Source: Echinarachnius parma (Eukaryota > Echinodermata > Echinoidea > Clypeasteroida > Echinarachniidae). From it: DNA of 64,000 bases. Positions 10,831 to 22,719 of the stretch are shown piece by piece. Below the pieces are notes generated by a model that was not told the DNA's origin, searched no databases, and worked only from the letters and a program-made list of their open reading frames with translations. The DNA lies in assembly GCA_037951105.1 (NCBI GenBank), contig JBAMJV010011300.1, positions 47,068-111,067 of the forward strand, in the 5' to 3' direction. Position 1 is the stretch's first letter. Each line of letters opens with the position of its first letter. The position numbers and the translations under genes are program-made.

Positions 10831-12720
10831 ATGGCGAGTCTGGACAACTTGACCCTCAACCTGCCGCAGTGTCCGATCTGTGCGTGCCTCCTGACTGACC
10901 CAAAGACCCTCTCCTGTTCGCACACATTCTGCAAGTCCTGCTTGACCAACCTTCTGTCTTCACAAGACCTAATCCTAGGTCCGCTCTGTGGTTCGCTTAC
11001 ATACGTCAGAGACGGTAATGTTTCGCGGCTACCATCTAATGAATCTCTCAAATCTCGCGCTCTTAATATTAAATACAACGGAGTTCCTTGTGAGGTGTGT
11101 AACAAGAAAACCGAGGCAGTCAAATATTGCAGCGATTGCAATAAGAGCATTTGTAAAATATGTCGCAAGAAACATGATGTATGGAAGCCTAACACCGCAC
11201 ACACATTATTAGATATAGATGAAGTTTTGCATGCTAAAGTATTTCCAAAGAAGGTAGTTTGCTGCAAAGACCACGCGGCCGGTGTTGAGAGTCCTGTATG
11301 CAGTGAGGTATGCATTACCTGTAGGAAATACATCTGCACCCGTTGTTCCATCTCGGACCATGAGAAAGAGGGACATGTGGTGAAGAGAGCCAGGGATTAT
11401 GACGCAACCTTAAAAGAGGAAGTCGTAGACTTGCAGAGAGAAGCCGTTTCGAAGATATCTGCTTTGAAGAAGTACCTTGATGTCGTAGAAGAAGAAAAAC
11501 AAAAGTCATTACATCACACTGACGCGGTCATTGAAGAGATCAACGACATCTACGATGTGTCGGTAAAGCGATTGGACGAAAAGATGGCAATTTTCGATGA
11601 ACGATGCGAAGATGAAAAAAGGAAACTGAATGAGGAGTTTGACAGAATCATGGCTGAGGATGATACGTCGATGGACGTCATTGAAACCGCCAGAGAACTG
11701 GTGGAGAAGAGTTCCAATGTACCGCTGGATGAAGACACGGTGATCATCAGAGATTCACTGTGCGATGAACTGAAAACTGTTCTAAAAAGTGCAGAAACCT
11801 CGACTAACGCTGTGATTAGCGTATCTAGTCGCACAAAGAAGTTTGAATACGAACGAAATGGAGACCTGAACACGATGGAGATCGGGGAGGTGCAGTACAG
11901 CGAGTGGAAACTGAAAGCTGATGTAGCGCTCTCCACTGCTGATTCCATGAATTGCATGGCTGCCACACCAGACGGGAGGATGGCTGTAGGATGTTGGAAC
12001 GGAGAGCGTGGTATCGAGATATACTGCTCTGACGGGCAGCTGCAGCAGACAGCGCTCAAGGGAGTACGCATACACGGGATAGGTTTCTTGTCTGATGGCC
12101 GGTGTGCTGTACGCGACTCAGGTTATACTAACGAGTTGATACTCAGTGTGTCACTGTATACAACTGGGTGGGAGAAGGTTGATGCGAGGTTTGAGACTCT
12201 GAGTTGGGATGAAGGTGGGCAGGGTAATCTGACTGTAGACAGAGATGATCACATCTATGTAGGTTACAGGATAGCCAAGAAAATCCAGGTATTCACTCCA
12301 GCAGGCGGGAGGCCGGTCAGGGAGATTTCATGTGATGGGTATGAACCATGGCAGATATTTGCGATGAAGTTGAGTAAGAAGATGGTCGTGAAGGCTTTTC
12401 GGTATTCGGCACGGGTGATAAACGAGACGGGCATTATACAATATTCGTTCATCAAAAGTAAAGGTACGTTTGTGCATCCTGCAGTGCGCAATGATGATAC
12501 GATCCTCATAGCAACCGTGGACGAGGAGAAGGACAGAGTCACCATCGAGCGTTACACGAGCGAGCTGCAACACGTGGCGACTCTTCTTGCTGATCACGTG
12601 ATACAGAAATCAGAGAGGGGTTGGTGTTTCATCCAAGAGTTCACGTCAGGAGAGATAGGCTTCTGCACCACTGACAGGCTTTACATATTCTCTAAATCGG
12701 TAATACTGGTCGGTGTTTGA
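10831..12720 (+). CDS. TRIM-type RING/B-box/coiled-coil/beta-propeller protein, unit 1
   Basis: Single-exon gene of 629 residues. I start it at the ATG in CACCATGG (10831). The in-frame ATG at 10795 is absent from both paralogues, whose homology runs from the later ATG. RING ligands visible are C14, C17, C29, H31, C34, C37 and C53; the expected first Cys of the last CxxC pair is Gly50 (GGT, where unit 3 has TGT). B-box 1 has C87, C90, C100, C103, C108, C111, H115 and H124. B-box 2 has C145, H148, C161, C164, C169, C172, H177 and H182. A charged coiled coil covers about 190-310. A single NHL/WD-like propeller (about 354-629) contains ATPDGRMAVGC and TVDRDDHIYVGY blade motifs. Related TRIMs are ubiquitin E3 ligases that recognise targets through the C-terminal domain; whether this one is active is doubtful given Gly50. 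Confidence 0.92.
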   Translation: MASLDNLTLNLPQCPICACLLTDPKTLSCSHTFCKSCLTNLLSSQDLILGPLCGSLTYVRDGNVSRLPSNESLKSRALNIKYNGVPCEVCNKKTEAVKYCSDCNKSICKICRKKHDVWKPNTAHTLLDIDEVLHAKVFPKKVVCCKDHAAGVESPVCSEVCITCRKYICTRCSISDHEKEGHVVKRARDYDATLKEEVVDLQREAVSKISALKKYLDVVEEEKQKSLHHTDAVIEEINDIYDVSVKRLDEKMAIFDERCEDEKRKLNEEFDRIMAEDDTSMDVIETARELVEKSSNVPLDEDTVIIRDSLCDELKTVLKSAETSTNAVISVSSRTKKFEYERNGDLNTMEIGEVQYSEWKLKADVALSTADSMNCMAATPDGRMAVGCWNGERGIEIYCSDGQLQQTALKGVRIHGIGFLSDGRCAVRDSGYTNELILSVSLYTTGWEKVDARFETLSWDEGGQGNLTVDRDDHIYVGYRIAKKIQVFTPAGGRPVREISCDGYEPWQIFAMKLSKKMVVKAFRYSARVINETGIIQYSFIKSKGTFVHPAVRNDDTILIATVDEEKDRVTIERYTSELQHVATLLADHVIQKSERGWCFIQEFTSGEIGFCTTDRLYIFSKSVILVGV

Positions 12721-14208
12721 ATGTATATATATATATTGGATCTTTTCCAATAGACTGCCATAGGTAGTGAGTGATATTTATTCCACAGGCATGACAGCTC
12801 TTAGGTTTGCCAGAGAATGTCTAGTTGACCAAAATCATATCCTTATACTTGTTATACCATTTACTATGAAAACAATCGTGGTAGAAGTGCCGAATAATGC
12901 ATTTAATGTATGAGACTATTCTAACGTTTCGGATACAATTTTGTTAGCAAACATTTTGGTTATGAATGTTATATGCATTGTTATTATTAATATTAATATT
13001 GAACACTAGCATTATGTACATAAATGAATATTATGATGTATTAAATAGATCACTAGGTACAAGCGCACGTCACGAAGGTAAAGTGTGTATCTAATTTATT
13101 TAAAATCCCTGTTATCAAGATTTTGAGACGTTCAACACAATGTCATGTAAATGTTTATTTAGTCATTCAGACATTTGTTTCTACACAATCAAATGAGATG
13201 CTGAAACATTAGTTACCCCGAGTAAGGCTTTCGTTTGCTTGTAATTGTAACTCGGAATTATAGAAATTCGGCGATCATTATAACCCCGTTGTTTCTGCAT
13301 AAATGTTGTTTATCAATGGGTTGCTGCAAACCTCGTCAGACTGTCCCAGATTCAACGTTGATGGAGTATTTCCATTCTTTGCCCAGTGACTCTGAGAGTA
13401 TGGGAATGTAAACGTATTAAATACTAATATTGTCTGCGATCTATATGAGATTTACGTATCAGATTAAGTTGTTCAAACAATGTCAATGAAGGAATTACAA
13501 AATATGTATTTATACAACATTCCCAGATGATGCCGACGGATTTACTTAGCCACGTGTGTTTAAGTGTGTCGCGCTTTTTATATATTATTGTACAATTTTG
13601 TTTAATTGTCTTTGTATTAGTCGGTGAATGGGCATTACATTACAATTTAATGAGTATTATGTTATGGTCATTGCCATAAACGAAGGTTCATTTCATACCA
13701 CGATCAGACAACAGAATACATGTTGTCTAGATTGTCCTTCACGCTTTTGATTTTTACACATCCAATGTAAATAATAATAACTTGTCAAAGATGTATCAAT
13801 AGAAACTCGATGGAATGTCAAAAACTACTGTACGAAGTACATTATTTCCATACGATCGATGCTCAGACAGATAATTACATCGCGTATATTATAATCAAAC
13901 AATTTTTAAGCGTTTTTTTTATTGTTGTTGGTTTAATATAATAATGAAGTTGATAATGTCGTTTCGTCATGATACATGTAATACATTACGTGGTTATAAT
14001 CTTAGAATATATTGCGCGTTCGACTGATGTTTGTATACCGTACGTATGTCACTTGTGCATTTGGTTTCTCTTATAGTACTTTGTTGTTATTCTTATCGTT
14101 GCTTGACGTGAATAAAGTGTTTCTTTATTCAATCATGCACGATATGATACGAGAAATATCGTACTAAGTTGGATCCATTGTCATAAACCTATTAATGATT
14201 TCAATTAA
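12721..14208. other. unit 1 TRIM 3' flank
   Basis: Paralogous in patches to 37256-37966 plus 40418-41300 (unit 2) and to 58491-59570 (unit 3). It probably contains the 3' UTR. An AATAAA lies near 14111, but I cannot tell whether it is used. No other gene is seen. Confidence 0.5.
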
Positions 14209-15087
14209 AGGGATGATAGATCAGTTTTGGTTGAGAGGGCGCTTCTAGGAATATTTTCTTGTGTGAAGGAGTGAAAAAAGAATAAGTGTATTAGTTAAAA
14301 GAGCACGTCATTTTGTAGACGAATACACTTGTTTTATCATAATCCCATCAAAAACAGCTAAAATATCTTTGAATATAATCGATTGGATAAATATATTTAC
14401 CTGGAATGTATTCAATATTTGTTTACCAATTATTGAGCCTAAACAATAAGTGCATGTTTTTACATTGCTTATTACAGATGTTATAATCTCTTTATTGAAT
14501 CATGTTAACGAAGTGGATTTAACTTTTCAAACATTCAAACATGGTTGAATAACAATGTTTAGTTTTAAAGGATAACTTCCAAGTTGGAGCTTTGTATATT
14601 CAGTTGACCCAAAATAAATTCACACTATGCATGAGCATTATTTTATAATTATTGTAATGTTTTCCCTTACACGGGGATATGAACTATTCAAGTTTTGTTG
14701 CGTCCAGTATTGTATTACTGAAATGACACGTATGCAGTCGATTGTCTACATAATACATGTAACACTGATGTCATGATTTGATAAAATGAAACTCGTTATG
14801 ATTTGAAATTCGAAGTAAAACCGAATTCAATTTCAGTAATCTATAAATCAATGTATAATCACGCTTGTATATATTTTGGTATTTTCGATAAGTGTACAAT
14901 GCATAAGGAAGAATGAATCACCAGGTTTGTTAGTGCGTAATTGTCATGTAGACCGATGTTTGCATTATATCTAAATTTCTTCATACTGAATTTAGAATTA
15001 CATTCATAAACAAACAATTTATATGTTGTGGTCAAATGTCTCTCGTGGTTTGAAGGTAATGCGTAATCAAACGAATCAGGGCTTTAA
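14209..15087. other. degenerate TTAA-type MITE relic and spacer
   Basis: TTAA-AGGGATGATAGATCAG followed by GAGAGGGCGCT resembles the AGGGATAGTTGAGTTTTGG family. Unit 3 has a similar relic at 59572. Unit 2 lacks this whole interval. Bases 14570-14715 recur at 52990-53150. Confidence 0.4.
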
Positions 15088-15465
15088 AGGGACTTAGTAA
15101 CATTGTCCAAATCCTCAAAATAAAATTGTAATTCTAGCGGTTCCCTTATACATTGTTGTATTCGTATTAACAATAAAATCATGGGACAGGTTTCGGTTTT
15201 TCAAATTTCCCTTTCGTTACAAAGATATGTATGATTGAAGTATTCAGATAAGAAAAACTCCGGGCGAGTTTTTCTTCCGTGTACAAAGTGAGTGCAGTGA
15301 GTTACTGAATATCACTTTGCATTTTCGCTCATTACTGGGCCATACAATGTCCATTTGACTTGAAATTTTCTCACAATACCCTGTGGACATATGAGATAAC
15401 AACAATATACATTGCACCAACCATTCATCACTTTTTGCACATGTCAACAAAGTTACTAGATCCCT
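15088..15465. mobile_element. TTAA-flanked MITE, 378 bp
   Basis: TTAA (15084-15087) then AGGGACTTAGTAACATTG on the left; GTTACTAGATCCCT then TTAA (15466-15469) on the right. Other members lie at 17328-17715 (inverted) and 63174-63555. A perfect TTAA duplication is the target of piggyBac and Kolobok elements; the purine-starting AGGG ends fit Kolobok better (inference). Confidence 0.82.
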
Positions 15466-15739
15466 TTAAAAAGATATATATAGTGAATCACCGACAGCGA
15501 TCTTATTGGTATGTATACGTTTCAATAACTGAATCCTTCAGCATAATTGTATCATTTTTAGAATATTTAACGAACTGTGCGCTAAGGTCCTCAATAAATA
15601 TTTGAAAATGTACTTGCTCTGTACATTGTATTCAATTTTAGGCCCGTTTTAGGTGGCACGTGTATCAGAAAGGTTATGTGTAACAATGGTACGCTTGTAT
15701 GTAAGAATGTATTCGTAAATTATGTATTCGCACAATTGC

Positions 15740-16140
<401 letters not shown>

Positions 16141-17318
16141 ATTACAATTCATATATTTGGCTCCAGTTTGACAAGATATAAGCGCTTAAAAATACACAAA
16201 ATTATGAAATCAAATAAACGCAAAGTCATATCATGCTTGCTTGTTGAGAAATCAATACACGGAGGATCGAACTAGTTTAGCATAGGAGTAAATTAGTGCT
16301 AAGCTATCACTCATTGCCATTTCGAACGTACTGGATCAAGTATATTGAGAAACCAATACAACTTTCCTGATATCACGTAAACTTTATAGCATGATATGTG
16401 CAATAATGATAGTAATAATGAACTTGATCAGGCAAAGGAAACTTGCACAGGAAGTACGCACCAACAAACTAAAGGCAGCGAATATAAAGGTCAGAGGCGG
16501 TTGTTCTTAAAGTCACACTTCAAGTTAGTATATACTAAAAGGGCTTATGCCTCCCCCAAATTCCTTGGCAGACAAACATTGGTTACCCCAGGAAATGTAG
16601 CCCCCCCCCCCCCCCCCCCCACCCTCCGAAAAAAAATGCAAATGAAAGGGAAAAGGGACGAACTTGTACGGCAAACATGCTGTTCATGCAGGGGAATCAA
16701 TATATGACGAATTGTAAACCCTCCCCAATCACAGAGGCGTTCCAGTGCCAATCGAGTATTATACTACAACAAATAATTTGACATTTTCCCCAACAAAATA
16801 TGAAGGTAAAATCGTTTAAAAATAAAGAAGTACATATCTAGCACCCCCGCCCCCCTCCCCCCCCCCCCCCCCCCCCTCCAATCATTACCGGGGCACCAAT
16901 CAGTCCGGTCACGCTAGGCTGCTGCATATCAAGAAGAGAAAGTTGAAGAAGAGAGGGCCAGGACCTTAGTCATTTGCAGAACTGTACCATCCTTTTAATG
17001 GACATGTCAGCTGCTTGTGAACAGATTTTGACCAAACAAAGTTTATTTGTCATGATCCCTTTCAATTATAACAGTGTTTACATTTTCTCCCCAATACATT
17101 ATTTTGTTATTACCCTGTAAACCAACAAGGTATTATCCCTTACAATTCAGTCCCTAAGCAGATATTCTTTCTGACAAATTTCAACAATACTCAATGTCAT
17201 TTGATAACAGCATGTTTCAATGAAATACAAACAAATTATGTCAAATTCCCCACTTTGTAATTCCGTAAACTTTTCAACCTCCATTTAATAGTTAAGCGGT
17301 CGTTTAGTTACCTCAATT
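16141..17318. other. unit 2 upstream flank
   Basis: Direct paralogue of 5250-6730 and 52790-55290. C-runs lie near 16600-16620 and 16856-16876. No coding sequence is seen. The final 12 bases (17307-17318) are the left copy of the SINE target duplication. Confidence 0.6.
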
Positions 17319-18021
17319 TAAAGTTAAAGGGATCTAGTAACTTTGTTGAGATGTGCAAAAACTGATGAATGGTTGATGCAATGTATACTGTTGTTATCTC
17401 ATATGTCCTCAGGGTATTGTGTGAAAATTTCAGGTCAAATGGACAATGTATGGCCAAGTAATGAGCGAAAATGCAAAGTGATATTGGGTGATATTCACCA
17501 ACTCACTGCATTCACTTTGTACAGGGATGAAAATCTCGCCCGGAGATTTTCTTATCTAAATACTTCAATCATACATATCTTTGTAATGAAAGGGAAATTT
17601 GAAAAACCGAAAGCTGTCCCATGATTGTATTGTTAATACGAATACAACAAGGTATAAAGGAACGGCTAGAATTACAGTTTTATTTTGAGGATTTGGACAA
17701 TGTTACTAAGTCCCTTTAAAGTCTTTCCCGTACCAATGTTGGCACATAAGGCGGCACCTATCTCCGTTTCAATAGCCCTAGGCCACACGTCTACTAAATG
17801 TAGCGAAAGTTACAGAAGGGGGCTAGTCCTCTGGTAACTCGTGTGATTAACTTTCCCTTCTCCATTCTATAAATGCCGAGTGTCTGGCTAGAAGGCAGAA
17901 GGTACCATTTTTAAAGTCTTTGGTATGACCCGGTCTGGGTTCGAACCCGGGACCTCCCGTGCATGAGGCGGACACTCTACTCTAACCGCTAAGCCACCAT
18001 GCTCGGTTGGTGGCTCGGTTG
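17319..18021 (-). mobile_element. tRNA-derived SINE with nested MITE
   Basis: Minus-strand head at about 18005-17928 is tRNA-like: TGGCTTAGCGGTTAGAG (A-box region), a CTCATGC loop reading anticodon CAT, and a perfect GGTTCGAAC B box. The non-tRNA body runs to about 17720. A 12-bp target duplication, GTTACCTCAATT, brackets it (17307-17318 and 18022-18033). Unit 3 has the empty site at about 55291-55303. The TTAA MITE at 17328-17715 sits in its tail. Confidence 0.85.
17328..17715 (-). mobile_element. TTAA-flanked MITE inside the SINE
   Basis: TTAA at 17324-17327 and 17716-17719. The ends are AGGGATCTAGTAAC and GTTACTAAGTCCCT. Same family as 15088-15465, opposite orientation. Younger than the SINE it interrupts. 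Confidence 0.85.
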
Positions 18022-18033
18022 GTTACCTCAATT

Positions 18034-19963
18034 ACCGAGGTAGTATTTTCACTGGTTATTCTATGGTAGGCGATGTGAATATTATAAAGTATATGTGAGT
18101 ATGACGCAGGTTCTATTTATAATATGTATGTAATACAAGTTTACAGTGCATTACACAAATATCAAAAAATCAAAACGCAGTCTTATGCTGCTTGCAATGT
18201 AAAGTTTGTATTTTAGGGCCAACTCTATAACCGAAACAACGGATGTGCATATCATAACGATTATACGCAGATCGTGAAGATTTCCATTTTGAATAAAGCT
18301 GGATTTGTATGTGGTTTAAGGATATCAAGATAAATGTGCAGAACTGTTTGGAAATGTCTTATCTGAATAATTTCTCATTCACTACATAAATCCGAAAAGG
18401 GGGGTTTCTTTACAACATTCAACGCGGATTTATAATTACACGACGATATAACACGTAGACTAACCTTAGAAATATCCTAGTTTCTGAAAACTTGACTGTG
18501 GATATGATTATTTATAAATTCGTTGGATTCGTCGAGGATTTCGTGCAGAAAACTTTTAAAGGTTCGTTGATATTGTTGGTTTTATCATAAGTTGTTATTC
18601 TTTCCAAATCCGTGACGGTTTGAATATCAAATTAATACTAACATTAATACAAATCTGTAAGTATGCTAGAAAATCACCAAATATTATTTACCATACTAAC
18701 ACTAAATATACAAGCAAAAAAGGCTTTCCACACTCTGGGAGCTCTCTGAAAGGGATCTAGTAACTTTCCGACATATGCAAAAACCAATGTATAGAGTTGA
18801 TACAATGTTTTTGTCTGTGTTCTGATATATTCACTAAGTGATGCCATGGAAATTCCATGGTCAACGATTGTCATATGACCGAGAAATGAGCGAAAATGCA
18901 GTAATATCATTGCACTCAATTTGTACAAAGTTGAAAGTCTAATAAGTAGACTTTCCAATCCGAACATTTCAATCAGTATAATAAATATATTTATAACGAA
19001 GATAAAAACCTTGTTGTATTTGTATAAACAACAGAAGCATGGGACAGGATTGAGTTTTTCAAATGTCCCTTTCGTTAAAAAGTTTTTTACGCATGATAAT
19101 TGAATGTCACTTGGCATTCTCGCTCATTACTCGGCCATACAGCCATATGACATCCATTTAACGTAAAATGTCCACACATTACTCAGTGGATAACAGATCA
19201 CATTGATTTGTACAAATTGTACCAACCATTCATCACTTTTTGCACGTGTTAACAAAGTTACTAGATCCATTTAAAGGGATGTAGTAATATTCTTGACATG
19301 TACAAAACTTGCTTAGAACTCCGGCGGTTCTCAAAAACCTCTTTGTATTAATATTACCGATATAAGTTCAGCACAGGTTTGGTTATGTCCCATAATGCGT
19401 CCGTATGAGCGCTCGGATTGTAAGTGAGGGAGCCGTGTGATTTACTTTTGCTTTAATTTAAGGCGAACCGAAATGATAGCATTTCATCTATGCTACTTCG
19501 ATTGCGACACCGAGAGCTTTAATTTGATATACAAATCACAAAAAATGGCTCACTGATGAGGCTACACCAATCTCGCAAAGAGACGACACAAATTATTTTT
19601 TAGCGGCGTCCCGTACTAACATGGAGACTGCCATGTTTACATTTTTGTGCAGACCCCCAGCAAAGATGTGACGTTTTTTGGGACTTCAAAGCTAAAATTC
19701 CATTCATGATCATGTTGAAAGAAGAGACAATTTTGTCTTTGTTGAAACACAGGCCACAACAAAAAGTATATGTATAAAAAGAGAAGATATTAACCAACGA
19801 CCATTCGAGACGGGGAAGTGTGGAAATGTGACTAAATGTGGTTATTTAGCCAATTTACCATAGCTTTTTGAAAGAATTGTCAGAGGTTGCCATGGTAACA
19901 ATTGTTTTGGCGTAAGCATGAACGTGCACACTAAGTGTATATGATTCGTGCCAAGCATGTACG
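18034..19963. other. unit 2 flank up to the 8-bp target site
   Basis: Collinear with 6760-8663 of unit 1 and includes the ancestral MITE at 18751-19270. Ends with the left CATGTACG (19956-19963). The 147-residue minus-strand ORF near 18674-19117 overlaps the MITE and is not supported as a gene. Confidence 0.65.
18751..19270. mobile_element. TTAA-type MITE, unit 2 copy of the ancestral insertion
   Basis: AGGGATCTAGTAAC on the left, and GTTACTAGATCCAT before TTAA (19271-19274) on the right. Orthologous in position to 7467-7990. Confidence 0.65.
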
Positions 19964-21160
19964 CCCGGGGGGGGGGGGGGGGGGGGGTGGGGGGGCACTC
20001 AACTATATTGCTGTACACACGCGCGACCACAGGTTTTTCAAACCCGCCCTAAACAAGGTTTATCCATTGGTCAAATTTATACCCATTTCAAGTATTTTTG
20101 CGTGCTTTTTTGACAATTTTGCCCCCTAAACAAGTATAACACCTAAAAACATACCCCTAAACAAGGTCTACGTCAATTGAACAAGTTTGGAGAAAAAGAT
20201 ACCCTAAACGCGTATTTGTTTAACTCCACAAACATACCCTTTTTCTGATTTTGGCCTTTTTGACACCCTAAACCAAAGACGCTTAATGGAAAGACCGACC
20301 ACTGTACAATTATCCCGTACAAAGTGAATGGGCAGAGCGCGATGTACAAAATTATCACGCACTTTGATACGCAGGCTTTTCATTATGTCGTCACAATAAC
20401 AATGTTTACTTCGCCTGACTAAAAATAACTTCAAAAACACGTGATAAAGTTTGATGACCCCAAATTTGCATATCGCGCGTGAAATTTGTTATGCGCACTT
20501 GGATGCGCGTACAATAATAAAGAATTAAATAAAGACAGTGCGCGGACTGAGCGCGCATTAACATTAAAATACGCGAGTAGCCATTGCCATTTTTTCTCTA
20601 CACGGCAAGATCTTTAAATTTCAAAAAACATATTTCTCACAGCTATAATTCTAAACGCAAAAACGCGATCGACAATAATTTTTAAATATTTTTAACTAAA
20701 CAAAGACAAAATTAAATAAGCAAAAAAATGTGTCCCCTAGGTGTACCCAACTTGGAGATAAGCTGATGTTCAATCGTCATTCTAGCCTGATTTGCCGAGT
20801 TTTTGTAAGTACGTTTTGATCCTTATTTTTGTTTCAATTAATACTAACAAAGGGAGCATTTGTTCAAAAAAAGCTCATCGACAATAATTTTTAAATGTTT
20901 TTTCATTAATTAAAATGAACAAGATTCAGTACTGTACCCAAACCCCTGGGTGTACCCAACTTTCTCCTTATCTCGATTTGAATCTTCATTCTGTTTGAAG
21001 GGACATCGCTGCGCGACCGCCAGTGAGCTGTCTTGTAATTCTACAGTCTTTGCCTAAACGCGTGACGCGCGTGACGCGCCATGATAGGCAAAAAGTACCC
21101 TCTTTACGCGTTTTTTGGTCGCGCGTGTGTACAGCAATATAGTTGAGTGTCCACCCCGGG
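19964..21160 (-). mobile_element. G-run-ended element (GGGGGCACTCAAC family), 1.2 kb
   Basis: Ends are CCCGGGG(n)CACTCAACTA on the left and TAGTTGAGTG...CCCGGG on the right; both continue inward with a shared GTACACACGCGCGACC. Same family as 31903-32372. Its left flank CATGTACG is not repeated at its own right edge (21161 reads CAGCGAAT). No transposase is seen. Confidence 0.78.
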
Positions 21161-22719
21161 CAGCGAATTTTTTGTTCGTCTGCGTTTTGAGAGACACTAT
21201 CATTCGCGCATGCGCAAAGCCAAAATTTCCGCCTTTTATAATATACCGACTTATAGCCACTACCCAGCTAGCCACCTGACGTCGTGCCAACGTTGGGCCG
21301 ATGTAAAATTCGTTTTAAGAGGACGTTGGGCCGACATGCGACATGCGACGTCCCCGCGACGTGAAAATGTCCGCCAGCCCAACATCAGCTCGGCGTCTTT
21401 TTTTAATGCTGGCCCAACGTCATTTTGCGATTTCGGCCCAACATCAATTATTGACAATGGCCCAATGTCAGTTCTAACGTAGGCCCAACATCGATTCCTG
21501 ACGTTGAAAGAACATCAAGTTCTGACGTTGGCCCGACGTTAAAATGTCCGCAAGCCCAACATTGTCCCAACATCATTTTGTGATGTCGGGCAAATGTCAA
21601 TTTCCGACAATGGCTCAACACCGAATCCTGACATAGGACAGATATCAAATTCTGATGTGGGATCGACGTTAAAATGTCCGCTAGCCCAACATCGTCACTA
21701 CGTCATTTTGTGATATTGGCATAACGTCAATTTCCGACAATGGCCCAACATCAACTCATGACATTGGACCAACATAACATTATGATGTCGGCTCGAGGTT
21801 AAAATGTCCGCTAGCCCAACGTTGTCACGACATCATTCTGTGATGTTGGCCCAACGTCAATTTCCGCCAATGGCCCAATATCAAATCCTGACGTTGGGCC
21901 AACATCAAATTCTGACGTTGGCCCGACATTAAAATGTCCGCCAGCCTGACATTAGTCAGCCTGACATTAGTTATTTTTTATTGTTGGCCTAACATAAAAT
22001 CTTGACGTTGGCCCAACATAAAATCTTGACGTTCGCCCGACGTTTGAATGTCCGCTAACCCAACATTGGCCCAACGTCATTTTCTGATGCTGGACCAACA
22101 TCAAAATTTGACAATGGCCCAATGTCAAATGGCCAACGTAGGACCAACATCAAAAACGTAAAAAGAAATTGGAAAACATTCGTAGATTCCACGTCCGATC
22201 CATGCTTTTTGTTTAACCTTTACACACATTCATTAATCATTAATAAATCATAATCATAATCATAATTCTATAAATATCCTATTCCTACACCTATTGCCTA
22301 CTCCTAAACCTATCATCCTATCGTCCTACAAACATAGGTCGCAATCGGTATAATATATATACACCTCTTCTTAGCATGTATGTTTTGTAATGGTTAGTAT
22401 ATTTGCAGAGCGTTGAATCTGAAATAATCCACCTTCAAATCATATTCATAACACTATTTAAAGGTGTTATTTATATTCTTATATATCCTTCTAAATTATT
22501 TACAGCAGCAAGGACATGACAAAAGTATATTTTTTAATATAAATAATTCCAAAAATCGAAAATTTTCATTTCACTTACGATCGCTTATAATCGATCATGA
22601 ATTCCCCGATAGCAATACTTCTTTTTTTTAACTTTTGAATTACTAATGTTTGTAATCGATCAAACAAAATTCAATTCATTCAAGATTATCAAAGCAAGTT
22701 AACAAAAATATTATAAGTA

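Noticed and set aside
11550-12071. Minus-strand ORFs inside the TRIM genes (also at 35242-35928 and 36134-36607)
   Set aside because: Shadows of the plus-strand TRIM coding sequence, with no features of their own.
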